A stretch of 64,000 bases of DNA from CAZHGD01 sp964531735. Its GTDB lineage: Bacteria; Armatimonadota; UBA10988. The position numbers and the translations under genes are program-made. Of the stretch, positions 58,985 through 64,000 are shown in pieces. The notes beneath the pieces were generated by a model, which saw only the letters and a program-made list of their open reading frames with translations, did no database searches and had not been told where the DNA came from. The stretch covers positions 92,247-156,246 of the forward strand of contig CAZHGD010000001.1 in assembly GCA_964531735.1 (NCBI GenBank), read 5' to 3'. Each line of letters starts with the position of its first letter. Position 1 is the stretch's first letter.

Positions 58985-59874
58985 ATGCCCGCACAGGACG
59001 CCCTGACCGAAGAGCAACTCGAATCTTTCCTCGCTGCGGTCTCAACGCGTGGGCCCAGCGGGCGGCGCAACCTTGCCTTGTTCACGCTCATGTCGGACAG
59101 CGGCTTGCGCGTGGCCGAAGNNNNNNNNNNNNNNNNNNNNNNNNNNNNNNNNNNNNNNNNNNNNNNNNNNNNNNNNNNNNNNNNNNNNNNNNNNNNNNNN
59201 NNNNNNNNNNNNNNNNNNNNCGCAACCTTGCCTTGTTCACGCTCATGTCGGACAGCGGCTTGCGCGTGGCCGAAGCCCTGGCCCTCGATGTACGAGACCT
59301 CCTCCGCGAAGGCGGCGTGGTGACCGGGGTCAAGGTGCGCAACGGCAAAGGCGGCAAGCCCGCAACAGTGCCGGTGACTGCTCGATGCGCAGGCCGTATC
59401 GCTCGTTGGCTCGATGACCGCGAAGCTGCTGGCCTGCACGGTGGAGCCTTGTTCTGCACGGTGAGCCAGGGCCAGGCCACGGGTTTCGGTGCGGGCGGCG
59501 AACTGGCGGCGGGCAAGCGGGTTGACCAGCGCTATGTTCGGACTGCCGTTGCCCGCACGGCCGAACGGGCTGGGATTGAGCAAAGGGTCACGCCGCACAG
59601 CTTGAGGCACACTTTCGCCACCCATTTGCTCAGGAAGACCGGCAATCTGGAGTTGACCCGCAAGGCCCTCAGGCACGCCCGAATCTCCACCACGGCCACG
59701 GTGTATTCGCACTTGGCTGATCGCGATGTCGAGGAAGCCGTCCGCGATCTTAGGCAGCCAGTGGCACCCGATCCGGTCGATGCGTTGGCGGCGGCGTTGG
59801 CTGGCCTGAGCGCGGAGCAGCGCAAGGCTTTGGCGGCGGCGTTGATAGGAGGCGGCGGAGACGCCAACAGTTAG
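58985..59874 (+). CDS. Tyrosine recombinase, catalytic domain only, interrupted by assembly gap
   Basis: ATG 58985 follows AAGGAG. The coding frame is broken by 100 N (59121-59220), but the 55 bases before the gap (59066-59120) are exactly repeated after it (59221-59275). Removing the gap and one copy restores a single frame of 244 residues. In that joined protein the set is complete: Arg42 (SGLRVAEALAL), Lys70 (RNGKGGKPA), His153 and Arg156 (HSLRHTFATHLL), His179 (ALRHARISTTATVYSHL) and Tyr189. There is no N-terminal SAM-like core-binding domain beyond about 20 residues, so this is a short catalytic-only recombinase. The C-terminal tail (about 200-244) is Ala-rich and helical. It may be a second recombination enzyme of the island. 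Confidence 0.85.
59066..59275. other. Assembly gap flanked by duplicated contig overlap
   Basis: 55 identical bases, 100 N, the same 55 bases. This is the mark of two contigs that overlap by 55 bases and were scaffolded with a default gap, not of a biological repeat. Confidence 0.9.
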
Positions 59875-59946
59875 GTTCTCATCGGCACGAACTGACCTTC
59901 GTGAAGCAGACGTCCAGATAGTCGGGCCAGGGCGTTTGCTGCCTAC

Positions 59947-61719
59947 CTATCCATCCTCGCTGGACATGCGCGAGCCTAACTCATTGGTCACCCACTCCAA
60001 CTGCCTTCGCGCCTTGCTGATGATCGCGCTGTAGCTCCACAGCAGGAAGTCCGCCGTCTCATGCTTCTGCCTCGCGTCCTTGTCCACACGGCCGCCGATG
60101 GTCACGACAGCAATCGGGCTGACGTACTGCTCCAAGTCGGCCCGGTACTTGCCAACTTGCGAGGCCGCATCCCATCCGACCTCGTCTGAAGGTCGCTTGA
60201 ACTCGATCAGCAGGTGCCGCTCGAAGGGCCCGGCGGACAGCAGCAGATCCGGCCGCTTCTTCGCTCGGTCGCCGGTGTACTGGCCATGCAGGTATTTGGA
60301 GACGATCTCCTGAAGCGTTCGGTCAGAGCAGAGGAGCGTGTATTCGGGCCCCAGCACCCAGAGGTTGTTCGCCAATGCCGTGTGCATGGTGCGCTCCAAG
60401 GTTGCGGGATCGGCGACCAGCGCATCAAGGTAGTCCAGGAACCGCAGACGCTGCTGCGCTCTGTCCGCGATCGTGGCAAGCTCGATGAGCCCGAAGGCAT
60501 CGAGCGCCTCAGCCAACTGCTCGATGCCTTCCTGTCCCGCCTCCTCGATCCGTTGGCAGACCAGGTAGTACGCATCCTGTTCCATCGCGTCCAATACGAG
60601 CGTGACCAGCGTGTCAACCCGGTCGCCTGCCTCGCTGTAGAAGCGTCGTAGGACACGATCCACGGCTTGCTCGGCGTAATGCCGTCGGTGCTCGGGGAGG
60701 AGCTTGAGCCTTTCCCTGATCTGGCGGCCGAGGCGGGCATTGGCCGACTGGATATCGGCAGCAAACACCGTTTCAGCAGCAGCTATGACCGCCTCTCGGG
60801 CCGCCTGCTGCACGGCCTGATAGGCGACGCTGTTCTCAATCACGCCTGCCCAATCCGCCGTAACCACGTCCTCCAGCCCGTCCGCCTCGATCTCGCCGAC
60901 TAGGCGATTCATGAACCGTCGGGGAATGTCATCCCGCTCGTCGAGCCCGTAGAACTGCGGTCGCCCGACCACCTTCCCTCCGACGCGCAGCACTACGCCC
61001 GCTTGGTTGCGCCTTGCCAGTCCGTTGTCCAGAATGTTCAGGGTCACGGCCACCCGTCCAACGCCATCCAGGTCGAGTTCCTTCGAGAACCGCTGGCCGG
61101 GGAGATCCTCGGCGCAGAGCGGCTCGCCGTTGACGGTGATCGCAAAGTCAGGCTCTCGCCCGTAGTCGAGAACCAATAGCCCCTTCAGTCGCTCGGGGCT
61201 GGGTCGAGCAAGGGCTTGGTTAAGCCCGCATAGGGTGACGGTGGTGCCGTGATCATCAGGATCACAGGAAGCAGTCGAGATCGGCAGGTCAACCTGCTCC
61301 AAGTCCAGCGCCGCCGCGAGCAGTTCGCCCTTACTGATCTGCAAACGGGTGGCTACTCCCCTGGCTCTGGTTTCGAGTTCCATCATCTCGGCGGCTGTCA
61401 GCCCTGCGAACTTGCCGACACCCTTCCGTCCCTTGACGATTCGCTTCATACCCGGCGTGACATCGCCTTTCCGCGTCGCCCTGGCGCTGGCGATGTGGAG
61501 GTACTCCTGCCTGACCTCCGCCTCGGTCATGCCCGTGCCGTAGTCCCGCACGAGGATCGGCTCTGATGAAACGATGTCGGGTAGCTCGATCTCCACACGC
61601 TCGGCGTCCGCGTCCCAGGCGTTGTCAACCAACTCCTTGATGGCATCCTCGGTTGACTTGTAGGTCTCCCCCAACACAGTCGCCAGTCGAGGATCAACGC
61701 GGAAACGAGCGGTTGCCAC
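59947..61719 (-). CDS. GHKL-ATPase fused to PD-(D/E)XK nuclease-like domain (MutL/MORC-like, restriction-associated)
   Basis: The 590-residue protein starts at GTG 61719 behind GGAGG. The N-terminal GHKL ATPase is clear: Asn33 in IKELVDNAWDADA, Asp59 and Gly61/Gly63 in VRDYGTGM, and the G2 loop GRKGVGKFAG (about 97-106). The middle (about 200-440) is MutL/Hsp90-like then helical. The C-terminal domain has Asp491 (KKRPDLLL), 14 residues, then Glu506-Phe-Lys508 (LLIEFKRPS), the PD-(D/E)XK core order. Prokaryotic MutL-like GHKL ATPases in restriction systems, related to eukaryotic MORC proteins, were described by Iyer, Abhiman and Aravind. Beside an HsdM, this one is probably a DNA-acting defence protein; that role is inference. 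Confidence 0.85.
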   Translation of the reverse strand: MATARFRVDPRLATVLGETYKSTEDAIKELVDNAWDADAERVEIELPDIVSSEPILVRDYGTGMTEAEVRQEYLHIASARATRKGDVTPGMKRIVKGRKGVGKFAGLTAAEMMELETRARGVATRLQISKGELLAAALDLEQVDLPISTASCDPDDHGTTVTLCGLNQALARPSPERLKGLLVLDYGREPDFAITVNGEPLCAEDLPGQRFSKELDLDGVGRVAVTLNILDNGLARRNQAGVVLRVGGKVVGRPQFYGLDERDDIPRRFMNRLVGEIEADGLEDVVTADWAGVIENSVAYQAVQQAAREAVIAAAETVFAADIQSANARLGRQIRERLKLLPEHRRHYAEQAVDRVLRRFYSEAGDRVDTLVTLVLDAMEQDAYYLVCQRIEEAGQEGIEQLAEALDAFGLIELATIADRAQQRLRFLDYLDALVADPATLERTMHTALANNLWVLGPEYTLLCSDRTLQEIVSKYLHGQYTGDRAKKRPDLLLSAGPFERHLLIEFKRPSDEVGWDAASQVGKYRADLEQYVSPIAVVTIGGRVDKDARQKHETADFLLWSYSAIISKARRQLEWVTNELGSRMSSEDG

Positions 61720-61757
61720 TGGGTGCCTCCGAAATCGCCCCCAAGTCAGGGACTCGG

Positions 61758-61958
61758 TTAGGGCGTCTGTTCAGCCATCTGGTCCACCACGAACCGAGCC
61801 TGATCGTAAAGGTCATTGAATGTGATGTCCAGGGGACTGCGAAGGTCGAGGCGGAAGTGCCCGATTGTCGGCGCTGGGCGCTTTGGCCGCCGCACTGGGA
61901 GGAACCCCACCACGGGCGACAAAAGGTATCCGCAGCCGGGAGGGCGTCGGGTGACCAC
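61758..61958 (-). CDS. Possible 66-residue ORF upstream of the GHKL gene
   Basis: A minus-strand frame from GTG 61958 ends 38 bases before the GHKL start. It includes PTIGHFRLDLRSPLDITFND and FVVDQMAEQT, protein-like in composition, but has no ribosome site and its frame continues as antisense of hsdM. It may be a small accessory gene or chance. The 293-base region between the GHKL and hsdM genes is otherwise without features; it must hold both promoters. Confidence 0.25.
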   Translation of the reverse strand: MVTRRPPGCGYLLSPVVGFLPVRRPKRPAPTIGHFRLDLRSPLDITFNDLYDQARFVVDQMAEQTP

Positions 61959-62012
61959 CGCTGAGACTTGACCCGCCGCGACAGGCCACGCCATCCCGAT
62001 TGAGAGTAGCCG

Positions 62013-64000
62013 ATGGCCAACCATAGCGAGCGTGCCGCCTTCATCTGGGGCGTGGCCGACCTGATCCGCGATTCGTTCAAGCGCGGCAAGTACCAGGACG
62101 TCATCCTGCCGTTCACGGTGCTCCGTCGCCTCGACTGCGTCCTGGAGCCGACCAGGGAGACCGTGCTGGAGCGCTACAACACGCTCAAAGACCGCCTCGA
62201 CAACCTCGACCCGCAGTTGCGACGCGCCTCGGGCTTCGCCTTCTACAACACCTCGCGGTTCAACTTTCGCCGTCTGTTGGATGACCCCGCTGCGCTGGCC
62301 GCCAACCTGCGAAGCTACATCAACGGCTTCTCGCCGAACATGCGGGAGGTCATCACGCGGTTCGACCTCGACAACACCATCACCAAGCTCGACGAGGCCA
62401 ACCTGCTGTTCAAGGTGCTGGAGCGGTTCCAGCAAGTGGATCTGCACCCCGACCAAGTCTCCAATCACGAGATGGGCCTGGTGTTCGAGGAGTTGCTCCG
62501 CAAGTTCAACGAAGCGCTGGACGAGAACCCTGGCGAGCACTTCACGCCGCGCGAGATCATCCGCTTGATGGTGGCGTTGGTGCTCAACGGCGATGCCGAC
62601 GGCACGCTGCGGCAGGAGCACATCGTCCGCACCGTGTTTGACCCGTGCTGCGGCACCGGCGGAATGCTCACCATCGCCAAGGAGCGCATCGCCGAACTCA
62701 ACCCACTGGCCGATGTGCACCTGTTCGGCCAGGAGGTGAACCCCGAGACCTACGCCGTCTGCAAGTCCGACCTGTTCATGACCAGCAGCGACGGCCGCGA
62801 CGCGGAGCACATCGCCTTCGGCAGCAGCCTCGGCGCTGACCAGCATCTGGGCAGCACCTTCGACTACCTGATCACCAATCCGCCGTTCGGCAAAGACTGG
62901 AAGCTCGACGAGGACGCAGTCAAGGACGAGCACGCCAAAGGCACGATGGGCCGCTTCCCGGTTGGTCTGCCGCGCATCTCCGATGGGCAGATGCTCTTCC
63001 TCTGCCACATGCTGTCGAAGATGAAGCGGCCCGATGACGGCGGCAGCCGTGTGGCCATCGTCATGAACGGCTCGCCGCTGTTCACCGGCGACGCGGGCAG
63101 CGGCGAAACGGAGATCCGGCGCTGGATTCTGGAGAACGACTGGCTCGAAGCCATCGTCGCCCTGCCTGAGCAGTTGTTCTACAACACCGGCATCGCCACA
63201 TACGTGTGGGTGGTCACCAACCGCAAGGAAGCGCATCGCCGGGGCAAGGTGCAACTGATTGACGCCTCCAACTTCTGGGTGCCAATGCGGCGCAGCCTGG
63301 GCGACAAGCGGCGTGAGCTATCGCCCAACCAGATCCAGCAGGTCGCTGCCATCCACCAAGGCTTCGCCGAGACCGAGCATTCGCTCATCTTCGACAACGC
63401 CGCCTTCGGCTACCGGCGCATCACCGTCGAACGCCCCTTGCGCCTCAACTTCCAAGCCTCGCCTGAGCGGCTGGAGCGCTTGCACCAGGAGAAAGCGTTC
63501 GCGGCTCTGGTCGAACCGCCGAAGAAGAAGCGCGGCCAGGATCAGACCGCCTTCGCCGAGATGGAGCGCGACGCCGAGGCGGACGGACAGCGCAAGCAAG
63601 AGGCGATCCTGGCGCTGCTCGGGCTGCTGCCCAGCGACCGCGTCTTCACCGACCGCGCCGAGTTCGAACGGGCGCTCGACATGATCTGCAAGACCGCCAA
63701 GCTCAAACTCGAAGCGCCGTTGCGCAAAGCCGTCCTGTCGGCGCTCTCCGAGCGCGATGAGGAGGCAGCCATCTGCCGCGACAGCAAGGGGCGGCCCGAA
63801 CCAGACACCGACCTGCGGGACACCGAACGGGTGCCGCTGGGCGAAGACATCGGCGAGTACATGGAGCGCGAAGTCCTGCCGCATGTCCCCGATGCCTGGG
63901 TTGATGAGAGCAAGTGCGACGAGCGCGACAGTGGCGTCGGGCTGGTGGGCTACGAGATCAACTTCAACCGGTACTTCTACCAGTACACGCCGCCCCGGCC
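62013..64000 (+). CDS. hsdM: Type I restriction-modification DNA methyltransferase subunit (HsdM), 3' end outside window
   Basis: ATG 62013 opens 662 codons to the edge. The N-terminal HsdM domain (RAAFIWGVADLIRDSFKRGK, VILPFTVLRRLDCVLE) precedes the N6-adenine methyltransferase with the SAM loop FDPCCGTGGM (209-218) and catalytic NPPF (289-292). It also has GEHFTPREIIRLMVAL and FLCHMLSKMKRPDDGG. The last residues are GYEINFNRYFYQYTPPRP, a motif near the end of HsdM proteins, so only a little is missing. With HsdS it would methylate adenine in a bipartite site; HsdS and HsdR are not in the window and may follow. It is divergent from the GHKL-nuclease gene. Confidence 0.93.
   Translation, partial: MANHSERAAFIWGVADLIRDSFKRGKYQDVILPFTVLRRLDCVLEPTRETVLERYNTLKDRLDNLDPQLRRASGFAFYNTSRFNFRRLLDDPAALAANLRSYINGFSPNMREVITRFDLDNTITKLDEANLLFKVLERFQQVDLHPDQVSNHEMGLVFEELLRKFNEALDENPGEHFTPREIIRLMVALVLNGDADGTLRQEHIVRTVFDPCCGTGGMLTIAKERIAELNPLADVHLFGQEVNPETYAVCKSDLFMTSSDGRDAEHIAFGSSLGADQHLGSTFDYLITNPPFGKDWKLDEDAVKDEHAKGTMGRFPVGLPRISDGQMLFLCHMLSKMKRPDDGGSRVAIVMNGSPLFTGDAGSGETEIRRWILENDWLEAIVALPEQLFYNTGIATYVWVVTNRKEAHRRGKVQLIDASNFWVPMRRSLGDKRRELSPNQIQQVAAIHQGFAETEHSLIFDNAAFGYRRITVERPLRLNFQASPERLERLHQEKAFAALVEPPKKKRGQDQTAFAEMERDAEADGQRKQEAILALLGLLPSDRVFTDRAEFERALDMICKTAKLKLEAPLRKAVLSALSERDEEAAICRDSKGRPEPDTDLRDTERVPLGEDIGEYMEREVLPHVPDAWVDESKCDERDSGVGLVGYEINFNRYFYQYTPPR

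Larger units (their letters stand above)
57081..64000. mobile_element. Integrated island with serine recombinase and restriction/GHKL genes, right end outside window
   Basis: The native hydrolase reading frame ends in foreign sequence near 57,080, and 48 bases later lies the stop of a large serine recombinase pointing toward the junction. Inside are a tyrosine recombinase, a GHKL-ATPase/nuclease and an HsdM, none related to the carbohydrate genes to the left. Intergenic DNA inside (58860-58970) is visibly more A/T-rich than the surrounding chromosome. The right boundary and the missing hydrolase 3' end are not seen. Confidence 0.7.

Noticed and set aside
58844..59874. Two separate tyrosine recombinase fragments or a tandem duplication
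   Set aside because: The repeated 55 bases flank a default-size N gap and collapse to one intact frame, so it is an assembly artefact.

Overview
The window is a high-GC bacterial chromosome segment, probably from a metagenome-assembled scaffold, since a 100-N gap is flanked by a duplicated contig end. LpxB points to a diderm with lipid A. Gfo/Idh/MocA oxidoreductases, xylose-isomerase-like TIM barrels, secreted glycoside-hydrolase-like proteins, DUF5703-like and HzsA-like PD40/cytochrome proteins, and a copper-amine-oxidase-N/TolB-like protein together recall Armatimonadota, Planctomycetota or Hydrogenedentota-type genomes. That taxonomic guess is inference only.

Left part (1-9.3 kb): two related minus-strand HzsA-like proteins (one cut by the left edge, one with three haem c motifs) flank a TlpA/ResA-type thioredoxin. 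A lipoprotein, a deoxyhypusine-synthase-like enzyme, a small secreted protein and a YcxB-like membrane protein follow. At 9.5-11.8 kb a LacI-family regulator with a perfect palindromic operator just upstream of its start is followed by a DegT/DnrJ aminotransferase. At 11.9-15.9 kb are a Xer recombinase, a 30-residue basic ORF, and a tight housekeeping operon mltG-yqeG-aroE-ykgJ-like.

Middle (16-36 kb): sugar isomerase/epimerase-like enzymes, CBM9-like and TIM-barrel secreted proteins, aspS, a cysteine-rich protein with an internal duplication, a TolB-like propeller protein, a methyltransferase, an orphan Flp pilin, a SIRT5-like sirtuin (cobB), two Gfo/Idh/MocA dehydrogenases bracketing an aldo/keto-reductase-like protein, a glycosidase-like protein and a GNAT acetyltransferase. 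At 36.3-40.7 kb lies a very large MASE1 / six-PAS / hybrid histidine kinase.

Right part (41-57 kb): a polysaccharide-degradation and carbohydrate-oxidation region with a heparinase II/III-like protein, GATase-like/TIM-barrel hydrolases, a cupin-Gfo/Idh pair with overlapping genes, CBM-containing hydrolases and a DUF5703-like enzyme carrying an inserted LamG domain. lpxB and an S41 peptidase are embedded among them. The DUF5703 gene is cut near 57,080.

From about 57.08 kb to the right edge is an integrated mobile island. It holds a large serine recombinase at the boundary, a catalytic-domain-only tyrosine recombinase with its own sigma70-like promoter and inverted repeat, a GHKL-ATPase fused to a PD-(D/E)XK nuclease-like domain, and divergently an HsdM type I methyltransferase running off the window. 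This GHKL-nuclease/HsdM pair on a serine-integrase element is the best candidate here for an under-described (anti-phage) system. Many genes end in strong GC-rich hairpins without a following T-tract, which seems to be the local terminator style. No rRNA, tRNA or CRISPR array was seen.
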